A DNA stretch of 64,000 nucleotides, from the NCBI RefSeq assembly GCF_028993575.1, contig NZ_CP118615.1:5857001-5921000 (forward strand). Direction: 5' to 3'. The notes under the pieces were generated by a model. The model ran no database searches. It saw only the letters and a program-made list of their open reading frames with translations, and was not told the DNA's origin. This stretch comes from Micromonospora cathayae. Lineage in GTDB: Bacteria > Actinomycetota > Actinomycetes > Mycobacteriales > Micromonosporaceae. The translations under genes were made by a program, and so were the position numbers. Shown here piece by piece: positions 42,813 through 51,138 of this stretch (the first letter of the stretch is position 1; each line of letters opens with the position of its first letter).

Positions 42813-43863
42813 CCGGCCGCCGGCGGGCGGTGGACCGGTGACCCCGCCCGGCCGTGGCCGCCGTCCGGTGACGGTGGTGTCGGTGTCCGCGCCGCTGCGC
42901 GCCCAGTTCTTCCCGGACCGGATCGGCGACCGGCTGACCACGATCACCGACGCCACACCGGTCGACGACCACGCGGCGCTCACCGGCGTCGACCTGGCAC
43001 CGCTGCTGGCCCGGGCGGAGGTGCTGGTCACCTCCTGGGGTGTCCCCCGGCTCGACGCGGCCCTGCTGGACCGGGCCCCGGCGCTGCGGCTGGTCGCGCA
43101 CACCGGCGCCTCGGTCAAGCCGTTCGTGACCCCCGAACTGTTCGCCCGGGGTGTCGCGGTCACCCAGGCCGGGCAGGGCATGGCCCGGTCGGTGGCCGAG
43201 GTCGCCCTCGCCTTCACGCTGGCCCTGCTGCACCGCACGCACCGGTTCGACCACGCGTTGCGCGCCGGCACGAGCTGGGACCGGGCGGAGCAGGCGCCGC
43301 CCCGGCACGAGATCCTCGGCTGCCCGGTCGGCGTCGTCGGCGCGTCCCGCACCGGTCGGGCGTACCTGGAACTGGTGCGCGCGCTGGGCGCGGAGGTCAG
43401 CGTGTACGACCCGACCCTCAGCGTGGCGGACGCCGCCCGGCTCGGCGTCCGGCTGGTCGGTCTGGACGACCTGCTCGCCGGCAGTCGGGTGGTGGCGTTG
43501 CACGCGCCGACCCTGCCGGAGACCCGGCACCTGCTCGGTGCCCGTGAGCTGGCGCTGATGCCCGACGGCGCCGGGCTGGTCAACACCGCCCGGTCGTGGC
43601 TGGTCGACGAGGCAGCCCTCGTCGCGGAGTTGTCCGGCGGCCGGCTCGACGCCGCGTTGGACGTCTTCGACGACGAGCCGCTGCCCACCGGCCACCCGCT
43701 GCGGGCGCTGCCCAACGTGTTGCTCACCCCGCATCAGGCCGCCGGCACCGTGCAGGGCCGCCGGCGGCAGGGCGAGATCGTCGTCGACGAGATCGTCCGC
43801 TACCTGGCCGGCCGGCCCCTCGTCCACGCGGTGACACCGGACCTGCTCGCCCGCACGGGCTGA
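42796..43863 (+). CDS. D-isomer-specific 2-hydroxyacid dehydrogenase
   Basis: A 355-residue NAD-dependent dehydrogenase. Dinucleotide-binding GCPVGVVGASRTGRAYLEL, the VALHAPTLPETRHLLG motif, NTARSWLVDE and DVFDDEPLP, and the catalytic His in LTPHQAAGT define the family. The usual GxGxxG is GASRTG, a mild variant. It would reduce or oxidise a 2-keto or 2-hydroxy acid from the aldolase or dehydratase steps. ATG chosen within the upstream stop region. The N-terminal 25 residues are basic and low-complexity, so the true start may be later. Confidence 0.87.
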   Translation: MTGSGDRPPAGGGPVTPPGRGRRPVTVVSVSAPLRAQFFPDRIGDRLTTITDATPVDDHAALTGVDLAPLLARAEVLVTSWGVPRLDAALLDRAPALRLVAHTGASVKPFVTPELFARGVAVTQAGQGMARSVAEVALAFTLALLHRTHRFDHALRAGTSWDRAEQAPPRHEILGCPVGVVGASRTGRAYLELVRALGAEVSVYDPTLSVADAARLGVRLVGLDDLLAGSRVVALHAPTLPETRHLLGARELALMPDGAGLVNTARSWLVDEAALVAELSGGRLDAALDVFDDEPLPTGHPLRALPNVLLTPHQAAGTVQGRRRQGEIVVDEIVRYLAGRPLVHAVTPDLLARTG

Positions 43864-43910
43864 CGCCACCCATGTCGCAATCCCCGCCCAGCCCTCCTGG
43901 AGAGGACACC

Positions 43911-44750
43911 ATGAGATTCATGCGGATCGGCCCGGTCGGCGCCGAACGGCCGGTGCTCTTCGACGGCGACCGTCACTTCGACCTCAGCGGCGTCACCACC
44001 GACATCGACGCGGCGTTCCTCGCCGCGGACCCGACCGGACGGGTCCGGGCGGCCGGGCCACTGCCGCAGGTCGACGTGACCGGGCAGCGGATCGGTGCCC
44101 CGATCGCCCGGCCCGGCGCGGTGCTCTGCATCGGGCAGAACTACGCCGCGCACGCCGCCGAGTCCGGTGCGGCCCCTCCGGACCGGCCGATCCTGTTCCA
44201 CAAGTCACCGAACACGGTGGTCGGCCCGTACGACCCGGTGCTGATCCCGCGCGGGTCGACGAAGACCGACTGGGAGGTCGAGCTGGCCGTGGTGATCGGG
44301 ACGCGGGCCCGCTACCTCGACTCCCCGGCGCAGGCCCTCGCCCACGTGGCCGGGTACGCCGTCACCAACGACGTGTCCGAACGGGACTACCAGTTCGCCG
44401 ACCCCGGCGGACAGTGGTCCACCGGCAAGTCGTGTGAGACGTTCAACCCGCTCGGCCCGTGGCTGGTCACGCCGGACGAGGCCGGTGACCCGCAGGCGCT
44501 GCGGCTGCGCTCGTGGGTCAACGGCGAGCCCCGACAGGACTCCCGCACCGCCGACATGATCTTCGACGTGGCCTACCTGATCTGGCACCTGTCCCAGTTC
44601 ACCGTGCTGGAGCCGGGTGACGTCCTGAACACCGGCACCCCGCAGGGGGTGGCGCTGTCCGGCCGGTTCCCGTACCTGGTGGCCGGCGACGTGCTGGAGA
44701 CGGAGATCGAGGGGCTCGGCCGGCAGCGCAACCCGCTCGCGTCGGCGTGA
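43911..44750 (+). CDS. Fumarylacetoacetate hydrolase-family protein
   Basis: A 279-residue FAH-superfamily enzyme. Metal-binding and catalytic regions are visible in AVLCIGQNYAAHAAE, FHKSPNTVVGPYDPVLIPRGSTKTDWEVELAVVIG, SERDYQF and GTPQGVAL. These enzymes hydrolyse C-C bonds or lactonise/dehydrate keto acids; the 2,4-diketo-3-deoxy-fuconate hydrolase branch (L-fuconate pathway) is a good precedent in sugar-acid operons. GGAGAGGA precedes the ATG. Confidence 0.9.
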   Translation: MRFMRIGPVGAERPVLFDGDRHFDLSGVTTDIDAAFLAADPTGRVRAAGPLPQVDVTGQRIGAPIARPGAVLCIGQNYAAHAAESGAAPPDRPILFHKSPNTVVGPYDPVLIPRGSTKTDWEVELAVVIGTRARYLDSPAQALAHVAGYAVTNDVSERDYQFADPGGQWSTGKSCETFNPLGPWLVTPDEAGDPQALRLRSWVNGEPRQDSRTADMIFDVAYLIWHLSQFTVLEPGDVLNTGTPQGVALSGRFPYLVAGDVLETEIEGLGRQRNPLASA

Positions 44751-45688
44751 GCGCCCCGGTCGAGTTCCGCCCGGCCACCGCGGCGGACGTACCGTCGCTG
44801 CACGCGCTGTGGGACGAGGCGTTCACCGACGCGCACGTCACCGAGTTGCACGGCCGCGACCCCGGCAGCCTCCCCCGTACCCTGCTGGCGGTGCAGGCCG
44901 CGACGGTCGTCGCCGCCGTCCACTACCTGCCCCGTCGGATCCGCAACGCCGCCGGCGGCATCGACCTGGTCGGGGGCGTCGCCAACGTGGCCAGCCGCGC
45001 CGAGTCGCGGGGCCGGGGCCACGTCCGTCGCCTCCTGGAGCTGGCCGGCGCGGTGATGGCGGCGGACGGCTGCGCCTGGTCGTTGCTGTTCACCGGCACG
45101 CCCGGCGTCTACCTGTCCAGCGGCTACCGGCCGTTCACCCTGCGCTACCCGAGCGGCCGGCCGGCGGCGGTACCCGCCCCGGTCCCGTCGGGCTGGACGG
45201 TGCACGCGCCCGCCGCCGTGGACTGGGCGGAGCTCGCCGGGATGCACGCGGCGTTCAACGCGCACCGGCCGCTCAGCACGGTGCGCGACGCGGCCGACTG
45301 GGAGCTACGGGTGCCGGTGTGGTACGCCCCGCCCACCCGGACGCTGGTCGCCCGGTTCCGCGGGCAGCCAGCGGGCTACCTGGTCTCGCGCTGGACACCC
45401 GGGCACGTCCAGGTGGTGGAGGTCGCCGTCCGACCGGACCGGCCGGACGCCCTGTCCGTCCTGTTCGGCGCGGTCGCCCGCGCCGCCGCCGACCACCACG
45501 TACGACGCTGCACAGCGCGGCTACCGGCCGACCCGGCGGTCGTGGCGGCGCTGCCCGCCCTGTTGACCGAACCGGTGACGGAGACCGACGACACCGGCAT
45601 GGTCCGGCCGGTCCACGCCACACCCGGGCACGTCCGGGCGATCGTCGAGGCGCCCGGTGCCTTCCACTGGCCGGCGGACTACCTGTGA
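44747..45688 (+). CDS. Eis-like GNAT-family acetyltransferase
   Basis: A 313-residue protein with an N-terminal GNAT fold (ATAADVPSLHALWDEAF; GVANVASRAESRGRGHVRRLLELA for the acetyl-CoA pyrophosphate loop; GYRPFTLRYP) and a second GNAT-like half with degenerate motifs, as in Eis-type aminoglycoside or lysine acetyltransferases. It starts by GTGA overlap with the FAH gene and its stop overlaps the SMP-30 gene start, so it belongs to the catabolic operon. Acetylation of an amino sugar intermediate is possible; no evidence fixes the substrate. Confidence 0.8.
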   Translation: MSAPVEFRPATAADVPSLHALWDEAFTDAHVTELHGRDPGSLPRTLLAVQAATVVAAVHYLPRRIRNAAGGIDLVGGVANVASRAESRGRGHVRRLLELAGAVMAADGCAWSLLFTGTPGVYLSSGYRPFTLRYPSGRPAAVPAPVPSGWTVHAPAAVDWAELAGMHAAFNAHRPLSTVRDAADWELRVPVWYAPPTRTLVARFRGQPAGYLVSRWTPGHVQVVEVAVRPDRPDALSVLFGAVARAAADHHVRRCTARLPADPAVVAALPALLTEPVTETDDTGMVRPVHATPGHVRAIVEAPGAFHWPADYL

Positions 45689-46545
45689 ACGCCGGCCCGC
45701 TGGAACAGGTCACCGCGCCGGTAGCCGAGCACGGGGAAGGGCCGGTGTGGTGTCCCGCCGACCGGCGGCTGCGCTGGGTCGACATGCTGGCCGGCGACAT
45801 CCTGACCCTGGACCCGACCAACGGGGCGGTCAGCCGCCGACACGTCGCCCCGGTGGTCGCCGCCGTCCGGCCACGAGCCGGCGGTGGACTGGTCGCCGCG
45901 GTCGAGCGGGGCTTCGCGCTGCTGCGCGACGACGCGGTGGAACTGCTGCCGGAGATCTGGTCTGACCCGTCGGTCCGGATGAACGACGGCGGGTGTGACC
46001 CGTGGGGACGGTTCTACTGCGGTTCCATGGCCTACGACGCGGCACCGGGTCGGGCGGCCCTGTACCGGCTCAGCCCCGGCGGTGCGGTCGAGACGGTGCT
46101 CACCGGGCTGACCGTCTCCAACGGCCTCGCCTGGACCCGGGACGGCACGACCGCCTGGTACGTCGACTCGGCGACCCGGCGGGTCGACACCTTCGCGGTC
46201 GCCCCGGCCACCGGCGAGTTGCGGGACCGCCGGCCGGTGGTGGTGGTACCGCCCGACGTGGGCACGCCGGACGGTCTGTGCGTCGACGTCGAGGGTGGCG
46301 TCTGGGTCGCCCTCTGGGACGGGGGCGCGGTCCACCGGTACGCCCCGGACGGCCGGCTCACCGCCGTCGTGTCGCTGCCGGTCCGGCGGCCCACCGCCTG
46401 CACGTTCGGCGGCCCGGACCTCGCCGACCTGTACGTCACGACCTCCCGGCAGGGGCTGCCGGCCGGCGACCGGTCCCCGGCGGGGGCGCTGTTCCGGATC
46501 CGGCCACGGGTACCCGGCTTCCCCGACCACACGTTCGCCGGCTGA
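45685..46545 (+). CDS. SMP-30/gluconolactonase-family protein
   Basis: A 286-residue six-bladed beta-propeller lactonase. Metal-binding signatures are [17 protein letters not shown] (Glu), [20 protein letters not shown] (Asn), [13 protein letters not shown] (Asn) and [23 protein letters not shown] (Asp). It hydrolyses a sugar lactone to the acid, fitting the dehydrogenase, lactonase, dehydratase, aldolase order suggested by the island. It is the last gene of the operon; a 266-bp gap separates it from the two-component system. Confidence 0.92.
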   Translation: MNAGPLEQVTAPVAEHGEGPVWCPADRRLRWVDMLAGDILTLDPTNGAVSRRHVAPVVAAVRPRAGGGLVAAVERGFALLRDDAVELLPEIWSDPSVRMNDGGCDPWGRFYCGSMAYDAAPGRAALYRLSPGGAVETVLTGLTVSNGLAWTRDGTTAWYVDSATRRVDTFAVAPATGELRDRRPVVVVPPDVGTPDGLCVDVEGGVWVALWDGGAVHRYAPDGRLTAVVSLPVRRPTACTFGGPDLADLYVTTSRQGLPAGDRSPAGALFRIRPRVPGFPDHTFAG

Positions 46546-46811
46546 CCGGGAGCACCCCGCCACGAACGGTCTCCGCAGCGTCGACGCGGCACTTCTCGGC
46601 GGGCTGGTGGTGCTGGTCGATGCCGTCCCGCCCACACCTCGCCCGGTTGCCAGTGCGGGGACGGCTCCGGCAGATCGACGTGACCGTTGGGGAAGCGGAG
46701 CAGCTACCGGGTGACGCTTCATCGCCACCCGCACCATTCGCTCCCCACCGACCGCCAACGTCATTGCGGAGGCCCGCCATTCGGGAGGACCCTCCGATCC
46801 CTTCCGATCCG

Positions 46812-48227
46812 ATGGGTGATGTGCCATCTTCGATGGATGCGGGTCGGTGGCCGCGCTGGCAGACGAGGTGGCGCCCGCGCACGCAGGCACGGGGCGGCGC
46901 GGTGCCGCTGACCGTTCGGGTGCGGCCGGCCACCCGCGCCCGGCCCCGCACCGGGCTGGCCGTCGGCCTGCTGGTCGTCACGCTGCTGGCCCTGGTCGGG
47001 GGCCTCGCCTACGCCGCCCTGCTGCACGTCCAGCAGGCGAAGATCCGCCACGAGCTGAGCTGGGCGATGGAGCACGGCCGACCCGCCGACCCGACCGGCT
47101 GTACCTGGATCTTCGGGGGTGCCAGCGACACCGGACACGGCGGCGCGCTCCCGCCCGGCTTCCCGCAGCACGCGGCCATCCGTGCCGTTGCCCGCACCGG
47201 CCGACCCCAGGTCGACCAGGTGGCCCGTAACGGCACGGTCTACTACGTGCGCACCCAGCAGCGCGGCGACGAGGTCGTCCAGGTGATCTTCGACGCCCGT
47301 TTCCAGCTCGCCGAACGGCGGCACCTGCTCTGGGGGGTGTCGGCCGCCGCGGTGGCGGTCCTGGTCGCGGCGACCGCGACCGACCTGCGGCTGCGTCGCC
47401 GGTCGGTGCTGCCGCTGACCGAGGCGCTCGACCGGCAACGCCGCTTCGTCGCCGACGCCAGCCACGAGCTGCGTGCCCCGATCACCCGGGTGCACACCGC
47501 GGCCCAGTTGCTGGCGCAGCGGACGGCCGACGCCGAGCACGACGCGGATCGGCAGGACCTGGACCGGCTGCTGCGCACCACCCGACGGCTGGGCGAGATC
47601 GTCGACGAGTTGCTGCTGTCGGCCCGACTGGCCGACCCGGCGGCGGTGACCCGGCCGCCGGCCACGGTCGACCTCGCCGCGCTCGTCGTCGAGGCGGTCG
47701 AGGCCGACGCGCCGCGCGCCGCCGAACACGGCGTGACGCTCACCGTGGCCGGTGCGGGCGCGCCGGTGCCGGTCTGCGGCGTCGGGCCCGCGCTGGTCCG
47801 GGTGGTGGCGGAACTGCTGGCGAACGCCCTGCACCACACCCCGGCCGGTGGTCGCGTCGAGGTGCGGTTACGCCCGACGGGCGTGGGCCAGGTCGAGCTG
47901 GCGGTGAGCGACTCCGGCCGGGGGTTCGACCCTCGGCACACCGACCGGATCTTCGACCGGTTCCATCGTGGTCCCGGTGCCGGGGACCGCCGGGCCGGCC
48001 TCGGGCTGGCACTGGTCCGCGAGGTGGTCACCGCACACGGCGGCACGATCAACGCCACCGGCCGACCGGGGGCGGGCGCCACCTTCACCGTACGGCTGCC
48101 GGTGCGTGGTGCCGGGCAGGCCGGCCCGCCGCCGACGGACGGCGACCCCGCCGGCTCACGGTGGCCCTTCTGCTGGCGGACGAACCGGGACCGGGCGGAC
48201 GAGCAGCACGACATGAGCCGGTTGTGA
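46812..48227 (+). CDS. Two-component sensor histidine kinase
   Basis: A 471-residue membrane kinase. A first transmembrane helix (about 48-70), an extracytoplasmic segment of about 100 residues containing two Cys-free basic stretches, and a second helix (about 172-190) lead to HisKA with phospho-acceptor H218 in [15 protein letters not shown]. The HATPase domain (about 320-432) has [17 protein letters not shown] and [16 protein letters not shown]. The linker between TM2 and HisKA is only about 20 residues, so no typical HAMP domain is visible. A downstream ATG at 46833 is an alternative start, and neither has a clear ribosome site. It is followed 55 bp later by its response regulator gene. 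Confidence 0.88.
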   Translation: MGDVPSSMDAGRWPRWQTRWRPRTQARGGAVPLTVRVRPATRARPRTGLAVGLLVVTLLALVGGLAYAALLHVQQAKIRHELSWAMEHGRPADPTGCTWIFGGASDTGHGGALPPGFPQHAAIRAVARTGRPQVDQVARNGTVYYVRTQQRGDEVVQVIFDARFQLAERRHLLWGVSAAAVAVLVAATATDLRLRRRSVLPLTEALDRQRRFVADASHELRAPITRVHTAAQLLAQRTADAEHDADRQDLDRLLRTTRRLGEIVDELLLSARLADPAAVTRPPATVDLAALVVEAVEADAPRAAEHGVTLTVAGAGAPVPVCGVGPALVRVVAELLANALHHTPAGGRVEVRLRPTGVGQVELAVSDSGRGFDPRHTDRIFDRFHRGPGAGDRRAGLGLALVREVVTAHGGTINATGRPGAGATFTVRLPVRGAGQAGPPPTDGDPAGSRWPFCWRTNRDRADEQHDMSRL

Positions 48228-48282
48228 CCGGCGAGAAATTCCACCGGTCAACCTTCGCCCGTTTCGATGCGACCATGAACAG

Positions 48283-48963
48283 ATGACCGACCCGCCGATC
48301 CCGGCACACAGCCCGTTGCTCCTCGTCGAGGACGACGCGGAACTCGCCGACATGCTGGTCGAACTGTTCCGCCGGGCGGGGTACCGGATCGATCTGGCCC
48401 GGGACGGCCAGCGGGGCCTGCACCTGGCGCTGCGCGGCCCGTACCAGGTGATCATGCTGGATCGACGGCTACCGGCGATCGACGGCGTCGACCTGCTCAT
48501 CCGGCTGCGGCGGTGCGCGATCGCCGCCCGGGTGCTCATGCTCAGCGCCCTGGCCGACCCCGACGAGCGCATCCGGGGCCTGGACGCGGGTGCCGACGAC
48601 TACCTGCCGAAGCCGTTCGAGGTGACCGAGCTGATGGCCCGGGTCCGGGCGCTGACCCGCCGCCGCTTCGACGGTGCCGAGCTGATCCCCATCGGCGCCG
48701 GGCAGCTCGACCTGGCCCAGCGCGGGGTACGGCTGCCCGACGGCCGGGAGGTGACGCTCAGCGGGCGGGAGTTCGAGCTGATCCGGCTGCTCGCCACCCA
48801 ACCCCGGATGGTGCACAGCCGCAGCCAGCTGCGCGGCCGGGTGTTCGGCGCCGACCGGACCGAGGCGGTGGTCGACACGTACGTGCACTACCTGCGGCGC
48901 AAGCTCGGCGACCAGGTGGTCCGCACCGTGCACGGCCTCGGCTACCAGATCGGCGCGCTCTGA
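48283..48963 (+). CDS. OmpR/PhoB-family response regulator
   Basis: A 226-residue regulator. The receiver domain has acidic pair LVEDDAE, phospho-acceptor D60 in VIMLDRRLP, and K110 in DYLPKPFE. The C-terminal winged helix (about residues 130-226) has LSGREFELIRLLATQPRMVHSRSQL and VVDTYVHYLRRKLG. It is the partner of the sensor kinase just upstream. Targets are unknown; the adjacent minus-strand cassette at 49-52.8 kb is a candidate. Confidence 0.93.
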   Translation: MTDPPIPAHSPLLLVEDDAELADMLVELFRRAGYRIDLARDGQRGLHLALRGPYQVIMLDRRLPAIDGVDLLIRLRRCAIAARVLMLSALADPDERIRGLDAGADDYLPKPFEVTELMARVRALTRRRFDGAELIPIGAGQLDLAQRGVRLPDGREVTLSGREFELIRLLATQPRMVHSRSQLRGRVFGADRTEAVVDTYVHYLRRKLGDQVVRTVHGLGYQIGAL

Positions 48964-48964
48964 G

Positions 48965-48998
48965 CCGGCGGCCCGGGACCGGCGTCCCGGGCCGCCGG
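48965..48998. terminator. Bidirectional hairpin terminator
   Basis: A perfect 15-bp stem (CCGGCGGCCCGGGAC / GTCCCGGGCCGCCGG) with a 4-nt loop lies between convergent response regulator and enoyl-CoA hydratase genes. Confidence 0.8.
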
Positions 48999-49004
48999 GT
49001 GGGC

Positions 49005-49769
49005 TCAGCGACCCGTGAACCGGGCCGGTCGCTTCTCCAGGAAGGCGGCCATGCCCTCCCGCTGGTCCTCGGTGGCGAACAGGGTGTGGAAGGCCCGCCG
49101 CTCGAACAGCACCCCGGCCCGCACGCCGACCTCGTCGGCCTGCCGGACCGCCTCCCGGGCCAGCAGCGTCGCCAGCTTGGGATGCCCGGCCACCACCGCC
49201 GCCGCGGCCTGGGCCTCCGCCAGCAGCCGCCGCGTCGGCACCACCCGCGACACCAGACCGCACCGGTGCGCCTCCGTCGCGTCGAGCTGCCGTCCGGTGA
49301 GGACCAGGTCCATCGCCCGGGCCGCGCCGATCAGCCGGGTCAGTCGCTGGGTGCCGCCGATGCCGGGCATCACCCCCAGTCGCAGCTCCGGCTGCCCGAA
49401 CCGGGCGTTCTCCGCCGCGAAGATCAGGTCGCACATCATCGCCAGCTCGCAGCCGCCGCCGAGGGCGTACCCGGCCACCGCCGCGATCTTCGGGGTACGC
49501 AACGCGGCGAACGCGTCCCAGCCGGCGAAGTGGTCCTCCAGCGCCACGTCCAGGAACGACTTGCCCGCCATCTCCCGGATGTCGGCGCCGGCGGCGAACA
49601 CCTGCTCCGATCCGGTGAGCACGAAGCAGCCGACGCCCGGATCGCGGTCCAGCGGTCGCAGCGTCTCCACCAGTTCCGTCAGCAGCGCCGTGTCCAGCGC
49701 GTTGCGCGCCTCGGGCCGGCACAACCGCACCGTGACCACCCGGTCGTCCTTCTCCACGGTGATCCTCAT
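49005..49769 (-). CDS. Enoyl-CoA hydratase/isomerase (crotonase) family protein
   Basis: A 254-residue crotonase-fold enzyme. It shows NALDTALL, oxyanion-hole GADIREM and GYALGGGCELAMMCD, and FGQPELRLGVMPGIGG; both catalytic Glu positions of true hydratases (CEL and QPEL) are present. The ATG at 49769 is preferred because GGAGG lies 5 nt upstream, inside an in-frame ATG at 49781 that would add four residues. It is the last gene of a three-gene minus-strand cassette with the membrane oxidoreductase and adenylation enzyme. A CoA-thioester substrate made from the activated acid is plausible. Confidence 0.9.
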   Translation of the reverse strand: MRITVEKDDRVVTVRLCRPEARNALDTALLTELVETLRPLDRDPGVGCFVLTGSEQVFAAGADIREMAGKSFLDVALEDHFAGWDAFAALRTPKIAAVAGYALGGGCELAMMCDLIFAAENARFGQPELRLGVMPGIGGTQRLTRLIGAARAMDLVLTGRQLDATEAHRCGLVSRVVPTRRLLAEAQAAAAVVAGHPKLATLLAREAVRQADEVGVRAGVLFERRAFHTLFATEDQREGMAAFLEKRPARFTGR

Positions 49770-49785
49770 CGTCGCCTCCATGTCG

Positions 49786-51138
49786 TCAGGAATCCCAGAT
49801 GGCGCCGTACGCGGGCACCCCGCGTTCCTCCATGCCCCGCACCACCTGCCAGGTCAGCGGGCGGTTCGAGATGCAGATGACCGCCTCGGCGTCGAACCGG
49901 CGGTACGCCTGCCAGGCCAGTCGCAGCATGTCGGGTTTGCCGTCGCGGGCGGTGTCCCACAGCAGCGCGTCGGGCTGGTGGACGAGGATCTCGTCGACCA
50001 GGTCGTCGCCGAAGGTCTCCCGGTGCCGGCGGGCCACCCAGACCAGTCGGGCCGGCACCTGCCCGGCCAGCAGGTGCGGCAGCACCGGGCCGATCCCGCT
50101 GCCGGTGGCCACGTACACCACCCGCCGGAACAGGGTCTCGATGTTCGCCACCCCGGCCGTGCTGATCCCCTTCACCCAGACCCGGTCCGGTGGGTCGTCG
50201 ATGAACCGCCCGGTCCAGTCGCCGGCCCGGGAGACGGTCAGCCGGAACCCGCGGCGGCCGGGCGTCGGCACGTTGGCGAAGGAGTGCCACTCCCACAGCG
50301 GGCTGCGGCTGACCGCGGTGGACGAGCCGGGGAACGGGGTCACCCCGTGGTCGAAGTGGGCCAGCGCCACGTGCGACGAGGGACGGTCGACCACGACGGG
50401 CACCCGGCGCAGCCGCAGCCAGGGCAGGGCGACGCTGACGGTCAGCACGGCCAGCACCCCGCCCTGCGGGGAGGCCGCCAGCGCGACCGGCCCACCGGCC
50501 AGGAAACCGGCCTGTACCCAGAGCAGCAGCAGGACCGCCCAGCCGCCGAGCCGGTGGGTGCGTTCGAACAGGTCGTGCCGGCGGGACCGCACCGGCGGCA
50601 GCGCGGTGCCGACGACCGCCAGCAGCAGGCCGGCGACGGCGTACCCGGTGACCAGTGCCCCCGCCCCGCCGGGTCCGTCGCCGACGGTCAGCGCGCCGAG
50701 CTGCGCCAGGAACCAGGCGGTCCCGGCCAGCGCCGCGCCGACGTGCAGCCCGCCGAAGTGGTAGACCTTGCCCAACGTCGCGCGGACCGGCAGGGGCCAG
50801 TGGGTGGGTGCCCGGGTGGCCAGCCAGAACAGCAGGTTGATCACGTACTGCTGGCGTACCAGCACCGCCAGCGCGACGTTCGCCAGCGCGGCGGCACCCA
50901 GGGCGTCGGGCGCGCCGGGGCCGTGCCACCAGCCGGCGGCCAGCCCGTACGCCAGCAGCGCGGTGTTGGTCGCGCCGACCGCCGCGACGAGCCGGTGGTG
51001 GTGCATGAACCGGGGGTGGGCGAGGATCCGGCGCAGCGTCGAGACCGGTGGCGGCGGCGCGTCACCGGGCGCGCTCGCCGGGTCGGTACCCGGGTGCGTC
51101 GCCGGGTTCGGCGCGGGCCGGAGATCGGTGGTGGTCAC
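49786..51138 (-). CDS. Membrane oxidoreductase with ferredoxin-reductase-like NAD-binding domain
   Basis: A 450-residue protein. After a Pro-rich cytosolic lead (about 1-35) there are about six hydrophobic helices (about 45-245), containing histidines in ILAHPRFMHHHRLVAAVG, KVYHFGGLHVG and FERTHRLGGWAVLLL that could bind heme. The C-terminal half ends in an FNR-like nucleotide-binding motif YVATGSGIGPVLPHLLAG and RLAWQAYRRF...ICISNRPLTWQVVRGMEERG. The layout resembles ferric-reductase-like transmembrane enzymes, but no classical ferric-reductase motif can be confirmed. GTG start overlaps the adenylation gene's stop. I infer a redox step on, or linked to, the activated acid. Confidence 0.65.
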   Translation of the reverse strand: MTTTDLRPAPNPATHPGTDPASAPGDAPPPPVSTLRRILAHPRFMHHHRLVAAVGATNTALLAYGLAAGWWHGPGAPDALGAAALANVALAVLVRQQYVINLLFWLATRAPTHWPLPVRATLGKVYHFGGLHVGAALAGTAWFLAQLGALTVGDGPGGAGALVTGYAVAGLLLAVVGTALPPVRSRRHDLFERTHRLGGWAVLLLLWVQAGFLAGGPVALAASPQGGVLAVLTVSVALPWLRLRRVPVVVDRPSSHVALAHFDHGVTPFPGSSTAVSRSPLWEWHSFANVPTPGRRGFRLTVSRAGDWTGRFIDDPPDRVWVKGISTAGVANIETLFRRVVYVATGSGIGPVLPHLLAGQVPARLVWVARRHRETFGDDLVDEILVHQPDALLWDTARDGKPDMLRLAWQAYRRFDAEAVICISNRPLTWQVVRGMEERGVPAYGAIWDS

